DNA from: Ignavibacteriales bacterium
GTDB lineage: Bacteria; Bacteroidota; Ignavibacteria; Ignavibacteriales; Ignavibacteriaceae
Reading direction: 5' to 3'
Assembly: GCA_027349615.1 (NCBI GenBank)
Contig: DAIEML010000036.1
Location: 1 to 14,042 of the forward strand
Length of the DNA: 14,042 nt
The notes beneath the pieces are model-generated. The model made no database searches. It saw nothing but the letters and a program-made list of their open reading frames with translations, and was not told where the DNA came from. Made by a program: the position numbers and the translations under genes. The first letter of the stretch is position 1. The number at the start of each line of letters is the position of its first letter. Positions 1 to 6,806 of this stretch are shown here, piece after piece.

Positions 1-368
1 CGAGCATCTGCATTTTTCCTATTGAAGATGTTAGCCTAAACAGTCAAGATATAGTTTGCAAATTAAAAGACAAAAATCTCAATTACCCATCTGATAAAGA
101 TTATAATTACAATTTAGTGTTTATTCTCCTATTCCATGAACCGAAAAATAAAGATAGGAAATATTTTATACTGGATAATATCACCTATCCTGATTTTAAT
201 CTAAACGCAGTTGAAAATGAGATTAGTATTCAGTTAACGGCAAGTATAAAAAATAATATTAAGCTTTATAAAAGAATTATAATATATGCAGCTTCAATAA
301 TACCAGTAGTTGAAAAGAAGAAATATTTTAGCTCACTAACTTTTACTAAAGAATTTGATATAAAATAA
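1..368 (+). CDS. 3' end of an unrecognised protein (truncated by window edge)
   Basis: The frame whose first complete codon is at position 3 stays open from the window edge to a TAA at 366-368, giving about 121 residues of the C-terminal part of a protein. A GTG at 117 could be taken as a start, but the frame upstream of it reads as ordinary protein (it begins SICIFPIEDVSLNSQDI), so the gene very likely starts outside the window. The visible part is rich in Asn, Lys, Ile and Tyr, has no clear membrane helix, and ends in a lysine-rich segment (VEKKKYFSS). I recognise no domain. The gene converges on the tRNA-Ser transcription unit, and the hairpin at 371-407 lies directly after its stop. Confidence 0.6.
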   Translation, partial: SICIFPIEDVSLNSQDIVCKLKDKNLNYPSDKDYNYNLVFILLFHEPKNKDRKYFILDNITYPDFNLNAVENEISIQLTASIKNNIKLYKRIIIYAASIIPVVEKKKYFSSLTFTKEFDIK

Positions 369-407
369 AAAACCTCGAAAAATGTAAGCTTAACAATAAT
401 CGAGGTT
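361..407 (-). terminator. Rho-independent terminator of the tRNA-Ser unit
   Basis: An 8-bp perfect inverted repeat, AACCTCGA (371-378) with TCGAGGTT (400-407), encloses a 21-base loop. Read on the minus strand, the stem is followed at once by TTTTATTTTA, a typical U-rich tail, and it lies 13 bases past the 3' end of the tRNA. On the plus strand the following bases are ATTAAAA, so it should work mainly in the minus direction. It may also insulate the convergent plus-strand gene. Confidence 0.65.
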
Positions 408-420
408 ATTAAAACGGTAG

Positions 421-507
421 CGGAGAGACAGGGATTCGAACCCCGGAAGGACTTACATCCTTAACGGTTTTCAAGACCGCCGCATTCAACCACTCTGCCA
501 TCTCTCC
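421..507 (-). tRNA. tRNA-Ser (anticodon UGA)
   Basis: Read on the minus strand this is a complete class II tRNA of 87 nt. It has a 7-bp acceptor stem (GGAGAGA with TCTCTCC) and discriminator G, a D-arm (GCAGAGTGG...), a 5-bp anticodon stem with loop CTTGAAA (anticodon TGA, complement of 471-473), a long variable arm containing the AAGGA/TCCTT pairing typical of serine tRNAs, and a T-arm with GGTTCGAATCC. CCA is not encoded; the next bases are CTA. Its first 22 bases overlap the 3' end of the GIY-YIG frame, and a broken copy of its 5' half lies 237 bases upstream (744-815). No clear promoter lies directly in front of it, so it may depend on the one upstream of the broken copy. Confidence 0.97.
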
Positions 508-746
508 GTATTTTGAAGTTCCTTAAATTTAATTCCAGATTTATATGACTTAATCTCCATCTCTCGCCTATATGCTTCAGACTTTGTCTCAAATAATTCT
601 CTATAAACTATTTTCCAAGGCATATAAGCTTTTGTCGATCTTGTCTTACCGGAATTATGTTCTTTCAATCTTTTCGATAGATCGTTTGTATGACCTATAT
701 AATATCTTTTATTCTTTATACTTTGAATTATATAAACATAAAACAT
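486..746 (-). CDS. Single-domain GIY-YIG nuclease embedded at the tRNA-Ser locus
   Basis: An 86-residue protein consisting of one GIY-YIG domain. YVY (residues 3-5) and YIG (16-18) are the two halves of the signature. R26 and H30 (KRLKEH) and E62 (in YRREMEIK) are the likely catalytic residues. Small proteins of this YhbQ/SLX1-like type cut DNA or are predicted to; no partner domain is visible. The frame also extends upstream to an ATG at 809, but those 21 extra codons lie in a broken tRNA-Ser copy, so I chose the ATG at 746, directly before the domain. No Shine-Dalgarno is visible. The last residues (RWQSG) and the TGA stop are read from the first bases of the intact tRNA-Ser, a 22-base overlap. 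The natural end was probably near KELQN, with the tail acquired from the target site. Function as a homing-type nuclease is inference. Confidence 0.8.
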   Translation of the reverse strand: MFYVYIIQSIKNKRYYIGHTNDLSKRLKEHNSGKTRSTKAYMPWKIVYRELFETKSEAYRREMEIKSYKSGIKFKELQNTERWQSG

Positions 747-815
747 TTTCAAACCGCCGCATTTCCCGCATTCCGGGATCTCGCTCTGCGATGACAACCA
801 CTCTGCCATCTCTCC
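744..815 (-). pseudogene. Broken 5' copy of tRNA-Ser(UGA) with a 31-base insert
   Basis: On the minus strand, 815-795 is identical to the first 21 bases of the intact tRNA-Ser (acceptor strand and half of the D-arm). A 31-base insert follows (794-764), then 763-746 resumes the tRNA sequence through the D-arm and anticodon stem (AATGCGGCGGT) and part of the anticodon loop (TTGAAAA), missing one C. The copy stops there and the GIY-YIG start codon follows directly. The insert contains two perfect small inverted repeats: TCGC-AGA-GCGA (791-781) and TCCCG-GAATG-CGGGA (778-764). The copy lacks the variable arm, T-arm and 3' acceptor strand, so it cannot make a tRNA. Confidence 0.85.
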
Positions 816-846
816 GGATATAAAAGAACATCTATTTTTAAGAGTT

Positions 847-877
847 CAAATATAAATATACTTTCTTTTTCCGCAAA
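847..877 (-). promoter_or_regulatory. Candidate promoter for the tRNA-Ser / GIY-YIG unit
   Basis: Minus strand: TTTG (877-874), 19-base spacer, TATATTTG (854-847). This matches the Bacteroidota -33/-7 form TTTG-N19-TAnnTTTG. The same stretch also reads as TTGCGG-N16-TATATT under the classical sigma-70 model. The expected start near 842 is about 27 bases before the broken tRNA copy. It is probably the original tRNA promoter, now separated from the intact tRNA by about 310 bases. The match was found by eye. Confidence 0.45.
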
Positions 878-956
878 ACTCTTTATCTGCTTTTTCCAAA
901 ATTTTAATAAATCTCTAAAATATTTGTAATTTATAATATAACATTAAATTTATTTT

Positions 957-1718
957 ATGGAAGACTTAGAACAATTTAAGCTTTTCGCTTCACAACTTGC
1001 TAAAGAAAGCGGTGCTGTAATCAGCAGTTATTTTAGGAAGTCAATTACTGTTGATTCAAAGTACGATTCTTCTCCGGTAACAATTGCAGATAAACAAGCC
1101 GAAGAACTAATGCGAAAAAAAATCATGTTAGAATTTCCTCAGCATGGCATTATCGGCGAAGAATTCGGCGAACATAACCCAAATGCTGAATATAAATGGA
1201 TATTAGACCCAATTGATGGAACAAAAAGCTTTATCTGCGGCACTGTAACTTTCGGAACCTTAATTGCCCTTGTTAAGAATGAAGAGCCAATTTTAGGCGT
1301 TATAAATCAGCCAATATTAAACGAGCTTTTAATTGGAGATAACTTTACTTGTGAATTAAATGGAGTGAAAGTTAATGTGCGTGAATGTGAAAAACTATCG
1401 GATGCGGTTTTACTTACAACAGATCATCTGAATATTAAAAAATATCAGAACATAGAAAAATTTAATTCACTGCTTGAAAGAATCAAACTATACAGAAATT
1501 GGGGCGATTGTTACGGCTATTATCTTTTAGCCACCGGCTATGCCGATATTATGATTGATCCTATAATGAACATTTGGGATTTAATGGCCCTTATTCCAAT
1601 TATTAAAGGTGCCGGCGGAGTAATTTCAGATTATAATGGTAATGATCCTGTAAAAGGAAACAGCATAATTGCTTCATCAAATAAAATTCATAAGCAGGTA
1701 ATTGAACTTCTAAGTTGA
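957..1718 (+). CDS. Inositol-monophosphatase-family phosphatase, probably histidinol-phosphatase-like
   Basis: A 253-residue cytosolic Mg2+-dependent phosphatase of the inositol monophosphatase superfamily. Metal-binding and catalytic motifs are intact: GEEFG (67-71), DPIDGTKSF (84-92) and IWDLMALIPIIKGAGG (206-221), with E68/E69, D84, D87 and D208 in the expected places. The wording around the second motif (DGTKSFICG, then FGTLIAL) resembles the HisN-type histidinol-phosphate phosphatases more than true inositol monophosphatases. The substrate cannot be settled from sequence: inositol-1-phosphate, histidinol phosphate or 3'-phosphoadenosine phosphate are the alternatives, and no his genes are in the window. 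Length is normal for the family. The start has no Shine-Dalgarno and follows a very AT-rich leader. The gene converges on the next one with a 14-base gap. Confidence 0.9.
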   Translation: MEDLEQFKLFASQLAKESGAVISSYFRKSITVDSKYDSSPVTIADKQAEELMRKKIMLEFPQHGIIGEEFGEHNPNAEYKWILDPIDGTKSFICGTVTFGTLIALVKNEEPILGVINQPILNELLIGDNFTCELNGVKVNVRECEKLSDAVLLTTDHLNIKKYQNIEKFNSLLERIKLYRNWGDCYGYYLLATGYADIMIDPIMNIWDLMALIPIIKGAGGVISDYNGNDPVKGNSIIASSNKIHKQVIELLS

Positions 1719-1732
1719 TTTCATTTCTCTGT

Positions 1733-2500
1733 TCAAAATTTACCTGCAAAGAAAATAATCATCGTTAATAAACTAAACAATACAGCAAATAATTTTTCTT
1801 TCTTTGTATTGAAAATTAAAATCAATGCTAGTATCCATGCTGCTAATAACATTACTGGCCCGCTAGAAAACAATTCATTTGGCTGAACTATTTTTGTCCC
1901 TCCAATAATTCCAAGCTCGCATCCTTTTTTCACTGTGCTAAATATTAGTGTAAATGAGAAGAATGAAATCAATGTAAAAATGGTATACATTTTAATCCCG
2001 GGACGAGAAGAGAATATTTCCAGACTTGTTCTTATGCTAAGCAGTAAACCCGAGAATAAAGTAATAAAATAAAACTGCATTATTTGCTGAGGAACATTTC
2101 CTAAATATTGTATAACAACATTCTGAGTTTTCGTTAAAAGTATAGTTTTTCTATTATCATTTAATTTAACTCGGTATTCAACAATACTCGTTGGCTGATG
2201 TGATGGAATTATTCCACCCAGCTGATGATCAGAAAATTTTAGCGGAACTGAATTCCATTTTGAAGAATCAGTTTTATCTTTCCAAAATAACTCACCAGTT
2301 TGATTTGTTATGTCGCCAACAACAAGAACTTTATAGCCATTCTTTCCGCGAAATATTTTATCAAAGCTGTAAGACGCTTGCCCTGAACTTATATCAATCG
2401 TCCCATTAATTGGATAATTTGAAGAAGTAGTAGTTTGAGTATAACCAATTATAAAAGTCAAAATCGCAGATGCCAGCCAAAGTATAATTGATTGTTTCAT
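1733..2500 (-). CDS. Unknown membrane protein with an extracytoplasmic N-terminal domain and four C-terminal helices
   Basis: A 255-residue protein that I do not recognise. Residues 6-21 form a hydrophobic N-terminal helix (signal anchor or signal peptide). Residues 22-135 are polar, Thr/Ser/Asn-rich and probably a beta-rich domain outside the cytoplasm. Four hydrophobic segments follow at about 138-156, 170-189, 213-230 and 236-252. A loop between the second and third of these contains CELGIIGG and PNEL. One soluble domain followed by a four-helix bundle recalls sensor or accessory membrane proteins, but no catalytic motif is visible. It is divergent from pgl across a 181-base AT-rich gap in which I see no convincing promoter, and it converges on the phosphatase. 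Confidence 0.8.
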   Translation of the reverse strand: MKQSIILWLASAILTFIIGYTQTTTSSNYPINGTIDISSGQASYSFDKIFRGKNGYKVLVVGDITNQTGELFWKDKTDSSKWNSVPLKFSDHQLGGIIPSHQPTSIVEYRVKLNDNRKTILLTKTQNVVIQYLGNVPQQIMQFYFITLFSGLLLSIRTSLEIFSSRPGIKMYTIFTLISFFSFTLIFSTVKKGCELGIIGGTKIVQPNELFSSGPVMLLAAWILALILIFNTKKEKLFAVLFSLLTMIIFFAGKF

Positions 2501-2681
2501 TTTACCGATAATAAAATTGGTGAGAAATATTATTTATTCAATATTAAATTAAATAAAAATTTGGTTAATACTTTTATTTAGTTTGATAAATTTAACTCTT
2601 AATTTTTTATTGTGATTATTGTCCCGTTGAATTAGATTAAATTATTTTAGCTTTATTTTAATAGAATTAAGTTTAATAAAA

Positions 2682-3404
2682 ATGAATAATATAAAAATTT
2701 TTAATTCGCCAATTGAGATAGCCGAATCTTTATCTATTGAATTTCAAAATGCTGTGAATAATAGTGAAAAGAAATTTAATGTAGCAATCTCTGGCGGAAG
2801 TACACCAAATATACTTTATAATCGACTAGCTCAGACACCATTTAAAAATGAAATTTCCTGGGATAAATTAAATTTCTTTTGGTGCGATGAACGATGCGTT
2901 CCCCCAACCGATATTCAAAGTAATTTTGGCGAAGTAAAAAAAATTTTGTTTAATCTTATTTCTATACCGGAAATTAATATCCACCGTATTCATGGCGAAG
3001 AAGATCCAAATGAAGAAACAGTAAGATATGTTAATCAAATTGAATCAACTATAAAATTCACAGTAAATAAACTTCCTCAATTTGATTGGACACTTCTTGG
3101 AATTGGAGAAGATGGACACACAGCATCACTTTTCCCCGGTAAAAATTTTCTTTTTATTTATTCTAATATTGCAGGAGTATCGCAGCATCCGGCAACCGGA
3201 CAAAAAAGAATATCATTAACTAAAGAAGTTCTTAACAATTCTAAAAGAATTACATTTATGGTAACGGGGAAAAATAAAGCCAAAATAATTTCTGATATTT
3301 TAAAAGGCTCACCAAAAAATAAAAACTATCCTGCATCTGAGATTGTTCCTATTAATGGAACTATTGATTGGATGTTAGATAAAGAAGCAGCATTTTACTT
3401 ATAA
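2682..3404 (+). CDS. pgl: 6-phosphogluconolactonase
   Basis: A 240-residue cytosolic enzyme of the DevB/SOL type (NagB/RpiA/Pgl sugar-isomerase fold). It hydrolyses 6-phosphoglucono-delta-lactone to 6-phosphogluconate in the oxidative pentose phosphate pathway. Diagnostic motifs are AISGGSTPNILY (35-46), FFWCDERCVPPTDIQSNFGE (65-84) and LLGIGEDGHTASLFPG (138-153), and the length is standard. The start ATG has no Shine-Dalgarno. Glucose-6-phosphate dehydrogenase and 6-phosphogluconate dehydrogenase, its usual partners, are not in the window. The GH13 glycosidase follows after 71 bases on the same strand, with a weak hairpin between them, so co-transcription is possible but not certain. Confidence 0.93.
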   Translation: MNNIKIFNSPIEIAESLSIEFQNAVNNSEKKFNVAISGGSTPNILYNRLAQTPFKNEISWDKLNFFWCDERCVPPTDIQSNFGEVKKILFNLISIPEINIHRIHGEEDPNEETVRYVNQIESTIKFTVNKLPQFDWTLLGIGEDGHTASLFPGKNFLFIYSNIAGVSQHPATGQKRISLTKEVLNNSKRITFMVTGKNKAKIISDILKGSPKNKNYPASEIVPINGTIDWMLDKEAAFYL

Positions 3405-3407
3405 GTT

Positions 3408-3439
3408 TTTTATAGCAATATTTACGTGTGGCTATAAAA
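3408..3439 (+). terminator. Weak hairpin between pgl and the GH13 gene
   Basis: A perfect 9-bp inverted repeat, TTTTATAGC (3408-3416) with GCTATAAAA (3431-3439), has a 14-base loop and starts 3 bases after the pgl stop. Only two pairs are G-C, and the downstream bases (TCATTTCAG) are only moderately U-rich. It could be a partial terminator or an mRNA 3'-end stabiliser. Confidence 0.35.
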
Positions 3440-3475
3440 TCATTTCAGTTAAAATTGAAACGGGTAAAATAGTTA

Positions 3476-4960
3476 ATGCTTCCAAATCCAAAATTATATG
3501 AAATCAACACTCGTGTATGGATCAATCAATTTGAAAAAGGAACCACACTTTCAAAAATACCATTAAAAATTTTCGAGGCATTGGTTGATAAAGGAATAGA
3601 TGCAATTTGGTTAATGGGAATTTGGAAAACTTGTCCTTCCATAATTGAAAAATGTTGTTTTTCTCCTGATTTGATTTCTTCATACAATAAAGGGCTTCCC
3701 GATTGGAAGAAACATGATGTAATTGGTTCTCCTTTTGCAATCGACGATTACGAAGTTAACCCGGCTTTAGGTAATCTTTCTGAACTTAAAGTTTTCAAAA
3801 AGAAAATAAATGATCTAGGATTAAAATTGATTTTAGATTTTATTCCAAATCATTTTAATGCGGAATCAAAACTTATCAAGCCAAATCAAGAAATATTTAT
3901 TCAAGCAGATAAAGAACTTTTTTCAAATGATCCACACACTTTTTATGAATTAGATTATTTGCCAAATAAAATTTTTGCTCACGGAAGGGATCCATTATTC
4001 CCAGCCTGGACAGACACAATTCAAATTAATTATTTCAGCGATAAAGCTAGAGAGTTTATGATTAATAAACTTCTGAAATTAACAGAACTTTGCGATGGTG
4101 TCCGCTGCGATATGGCAATGCTTCAATTGAATAATGTTTTTGAAAATACATGGCTTGGCGTTCTTAATAAATCTAACTTTAAAAAACCAAACGATGAATT
4201 TTGGAAAATTGCTATTGATAAAATCAAATCAAAATTTTCTAATTTTATTTTTATTGCTGAAGCTTACTGGGATTTAGAATGGGATCTTCAACAATTAGGT
4301 TTTGATTTTACTTATGACAAGAAATTAACAGATAGACTATCTTTAAATGATATTCAAGGAGTAAAAGCACATCTAACTGCCGAGAATCAATTTCAATCAA
4401 GATCTGTCCGATTTATAGAAAATCATGATGAGCTTAGAGCTGTAGAAAAATTCGGGAAAAATAAATCGCTTGCTGCTTCTGTTTTAATAAGCACTATACA
4501 AGGAATGAAATTATATTATGATGGGCAGTTTGATGGTAGGAAAAATAAGCTGCCCGTTCAACTTGGCCGCTGCCCAAAAGAAAAAATTTTAGAACCTGTT
4601 GAAAAACATTACTTAAAACTTTTATCCATCATTAAATCAGAAGTATTTAAAAATGGAAATTGGGAGATTATAGATCCTATTTCTATTTCAGATGATAATT
4701 TTTCATTTGAAAATATTTTTGCATGGAAATGGGAATTAAACGGAGAATCAAGATTAGTTGTTATTAATTATTCCGAAAGCACTTCTCAATGCAGACTTAA
4801 ATTCAATTTAACAACTTCGGGAAAAAATATTAGATTGATCGATCTTATGAACGATGTTGAATATTCTAGATCAGTTGATGAAATAAAAAGCATCGGACTT
4901 TTTATAGAACTTAAAAGTTATCATTCTCATATTTTCTCTTTTAATGATAAATCTAACTGA
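3476..4960 (+). CDS. GH13 (alpha-amylase family) glycosidase, cytosolic
   Basis: A 494-residue (beta/alpha)8 glycoside hydrolase or transglycosylase acting on alpha-glucans or related sugars. All four GH13 conserved regions are present with the full catalytic set: DFIPNH (121-126), GVRCDMAML (208-216, nucleophile D212), FIAEAYW (259-265, acid/base E262) and FIENHDE (313-319, H317/D318). The barrel is followed from about residue 400 by a C-terminal beta domain ending near FIELKSYHSHIFSF. There is no signal peptide, so it works inside the cell, for example on glycogen or maltodextrins. The motif PAWTDTIQINY (176-186) is well kept in some uncharacterised GH13 members. Exact specificity cannot be read from the sequence. 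It follows pgl on the same strand. Confidence 0.93.
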   Translation: MLPNPKLYEINTRVWINQFEKGTTLSKIPLKIFEALVDKGIDAIWLMGIWKTCPSIIEKCCFSPDLISSYNKGLPDWKKHDVIGSPFAIDDYEVNPALGNLSELKVFKKKINDLGLKLILDFIPNHFNAESKLIKPNQEIFIQADKELFSNDPHTFYELDYLPNKIFAHGRDPLFPAWTDTIQINYFSDKAREFMINKLLKLTELCDGVRCDMAMLQLNNVFENTWLGVLNKSNFKKPNDEFWKIAIDKIKSKFSNFIFIAEAYWDLEWDLQQLGFDFTYDKKLTDRLSLNDIQGVKAHLTAENQFQSRSVRFIENHDELRAVEKFGKNKSLAASVLISTIQGMKLYYDGQFDGRKNKLPVQLGRCPKEKILEPVEKHYLKLLSIIKSEVFKNGNWEIIDPISISDDNFSFENIFAWKWELNGESRLVVINYSESTSQCRLKFNLTTSGKNIRLIDLMNDVEYSRSVDEIKSIGLFIELKSYHSHIFSFNDKSN

Positions 4961-5356
4961 AATTTTGTTTTTAAAAAATCAAAAGAATTAATTGATGATT
5001 TGATTTTCAGCAAGTTAAAAATAAAATTTATTTGAACTATTGATTTATCAGATCGATTATAGGATTTTGTGTTACAAAAAAATTCGGCCATTAGTAAAAT
5101 TTAAAAGGACTTTTGTGGATTTATTTTCATTAATTATTACATCATTATCAATTTTCTTTGGTTCCTTTATTGTTTTAATTGGCGGATCGTATTTAATTTA
5201 TCGTATGCGGAAAAAATAGCACTATCTAAAAAATTTTAGTGAAACTTTCCAAATAAATAATTTTATTTCTTCATTTCTAATCTTAAGATATTTTCGGCAC
5301 AAATCTAAATCATACTATTCTGTAAATTAAATTTTAGTTAAGAGATTGGATTAAGT
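4961..5356. other. 396-base stretch with one very small gene and otherwise no clear signal
   Basis: Between the GH13 gene and the radical SAM gene. The only supported content is the 34-codon membrane peptide gene at 5115-5219. An AT-only-loop repeat, AAAATCAAA (4975-4983) with TTTGATTTT (4999-5007), and a short one at 5220-5241 (CACTA...TAGTG) are too weak to call terminators. The rest is very AT-rich and I see no promoter, RNA gene or repeat in it. Confidence 0.5.
5115..5219 (+). CDS. Small single-pass membrane peptide (34 aa, GTG start)
   Basis: An open frame of 34 codons plus TAG begins at GTG 5115 and is preceded by AAAAGGA (5103-5109) with a 5-base gap, one of the clearest ribosome binding sites in the window. 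The peptide starts MDLFSLIITSLS, continues as one hydrophobic helix of about 22 residues (roughly 4-28) with a GG pair (23-24), and ends in a positive tail (YRMRKK), predicting C-terminus-in topology. I do not recognise it. Small helices of this type occur as subunits or regulators of respiratory, transport or secretion complexes, but nothing nearby names a partner. It stands alone, 154 bases after the GH13 gene and 137 before the radical SAM gene. Confidence 0.55.
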   Translation: MDLFSLIITSLSIFFGSFIVLIGGSYLIYRMRKK

Positions 5357-6427
5357 ATGAATCCTCAAAAACTTCGTGGACGTGGAGCTCAAATAAATCC
5401 TAAAAACAGATTTGAGAGAATTTATATCGATAAAGATAATGCTGATTTTGTCTCTGATTATTTCGATGAAGAAACAGAACAAAAATTGGAAACATTTTTT
5501 TTCAAAGATCAGTCGAAAGCTGTAATATCAAAAAATAATAGCGAAGATATTTATTTTGATTATTCATTTAATCCTTACAGAGGATGCGAACACGGCTGTA
5601 TTTATTGCTATGCCAGGCCGACCCATGAATATTTAGGATTTTCTTCCGGAATTGATTTTGAATCTAAAATTATGATAAAAGAAAAAGCCGCGTATTTATT
5701 AGAAAAAGAGTTTAATAAAAAAAATTATAAACCAGATGTAATTATGTTCAGTGGAAATACTGATTGTTATCAGCCTGTTGAACGCAAATTGGAAATAACA
5801 AGAAATGCATTAAAAATTTGTTTGGAATATAAAAATCCGGTTTCGATAATTACTAAAAATTCATTGATCCAAAGAGATTTAGATATTTTAACTGACTTAG
5901 CAAAATTGAATTTGGTTTCAGTAATGATTTCGATTACAAGCTTAACCAAGGAAATAATGAGAAGGATGGAACCGCGTGCATCAACTCCGGAAAAGAGATT
6001 AAAAACGATAGAGCTTATAGCGCAAAGAAATATTCCGATTGGTGTAAACCTTGCACCAATAATTCCCGGATTAAATGATATGGAAATTCCAGAAATACTA
6101 AAAGAGTCATCTTTTTATGGAGCATCATTTGCAGGTTATATACTTTTACGATTACCGCTTTCCGTAAAAGATTTATTTATTAACTGGCTTCAAAAAGAAT
6201 TTCCGGAACGTTCATCAAAAATTCTAAATAATATTAGGCAAACTAGAAACGGAAAATTAAATGAATCGGAATTTGGCAAACGTTTTAAGGGCGAAGGTGA
6301 ACTTGCGGAAACAATAAAAAATTTATTTCAGATTAGTTGTAAAAAATTTGGCTTACTTAATAATCGTATAAATTTGCGAACCGATCTATTCCAAAATAAT
6401 TTAAAAGATCAATATGAATTATTCTAA
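5357..6427 (+). CDS. PA0069-family radical SAM protein (spore-photoproduct-lyase-like)
   Basis: A 356-residue radical S-adenosylmethionine protein. The [4Fe-4S] motif is GCEHGCIYCYAR (76-87) with C77, C81 and C84, preceded by SFNPYRG. Next come FSGNTDCYQPVERKLEITR (131-149), an ITKN segment, and ISITSL with RRMEPRASTPEKRL (positions about 190-215). This set, together with the opening RGRGAQINPKNRFE, is characteristic of the PA0069/Rv2578c-type family, which is related to spore photoproduct lyase but has no established reaction. The length is typical. A GGA about 9 bases upstream of the start is a weak ribosome binding site. The gene appears monocistronic, and the next gene is 101 bases downstream. 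Confidence 0.93.
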   Translation: MNPQKLRGRGAQINPKNRFERIYIDKDNADFVSDYFDEETEQKLETFFFKDQSKAVISKNNSEDIYFDYSFNPYRGCEHGCIYCYARPTHEYLGFSSGIDFESKIMIKEKAAYLLEKEFNKKNYKPDVIMFSGNTDCYQPVERKLEITRNALKICLEYKNPVSIITKNSLIQRDLDILTDLAKLNLVSVMISITSLTKEIMRRMEPRASTPEKRLKTIELIAQRNIPIGVNLAPIIPGLNDMEIPEILKESSFYGASFAGYILLRLPLSVKDLFINWLQKEFPERSSKILNNIRQTRNGKLNESEFGKRFKGEGELAETIKNLFQISCKKFGLLNNRINLRTDLFQNNLKDQYELF

Positions 6428-6528
6428 TTTATACCACCAAAATTGCAATATGTTCAAGTATTAAATTTTATTATTTTTAGAACCTAATTTGAAAACCATT
6501 CATCATATATCTGAAAGAATTAAAAAAG

Positions 6529-6786
6529 ATGGCACAAAAAAAATCTAAGCCAAAAGAAAGACAAATTGGTAAAAAAGTTCAGGAAAAAAAACCATTAATA
6601 AATCCTAAATATAAAAACACATTCTGGACGATTGTATTTCTTTTGATATTATTAATTTTTTTCATAGTAAATAATACAAGATCAGTTCCAAGCCACGGTC
6701 CTTATCCGCCTGGATATGATTCTTCAAATAGCAAACCCAGCACTTCAGTTGATCAGAGACTTCAAATGAATACTGGGAATAAATAA
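6529..6786 (+). CDS. Small single-pass membrane protein upstream of the TlpA-like lipoprotein
   Basis: An 85-residue protein that I do not recognise. Residues 1-30 are strongly basic (MAQKKSKPKERQIGKKVQEK) and would stay in the cytoplasm. Residues 31-48 (FWTIVFLLILLIFFIV) form one membrane helix. Residues 49-85 are polar, rich in Pro, Ser and Gly (SHGPYPPGYDSS) and would be outside the membrane. This type II topology with a short flexible tail carries no catalytic motif. Its stop is 20 bases before the start of the thioredoxin-like lipoprotein gene, so the two are probably one transcription unit, which suggests a role in anchoring or assisting envelope redox chemistry. That link is inference. 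Confidence 0.75.
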   Translation: MAQKKSKPKERQIGKKVQEKKPLINPKYKNTFWTIVFLLILLIFFIVNNTRSVPSHGPYPPGYDSSNSKPSTSVDQRLQMNTGNK

Positions 6787-6806
6787 TTTTAAATAAAAGG
6801 ATAAAT

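Noticed and set aside
117..368. A complete 83-residue gene starting at GTG 117
   Set aside because: The same frame is open and protein-like back to the window edge, so this is the end of a longer, truncated gene.
421..815. Group I intron in tRNA-Ser with a GIY-YIG ORF
   Set aside because: The downstream tRNA is complete rather than a 3' exon, and no intron core helices are visible, so splicing is not needed or indicated.
572..823. Plus-strand frame opposite the GIY-YIG gene
   Set aside because: It is antisense to a clear GIY-YIG domain and runs through the broken tRNA copy; it has no recognisable content.
4975..5007. Inverted repeat AAAATCAAA / TTTGATTTT after the GH13 gene
   Set aside because: It is almost all A-T pairs with no U-run after it, and repeats like this are expected by chance at this base composition.
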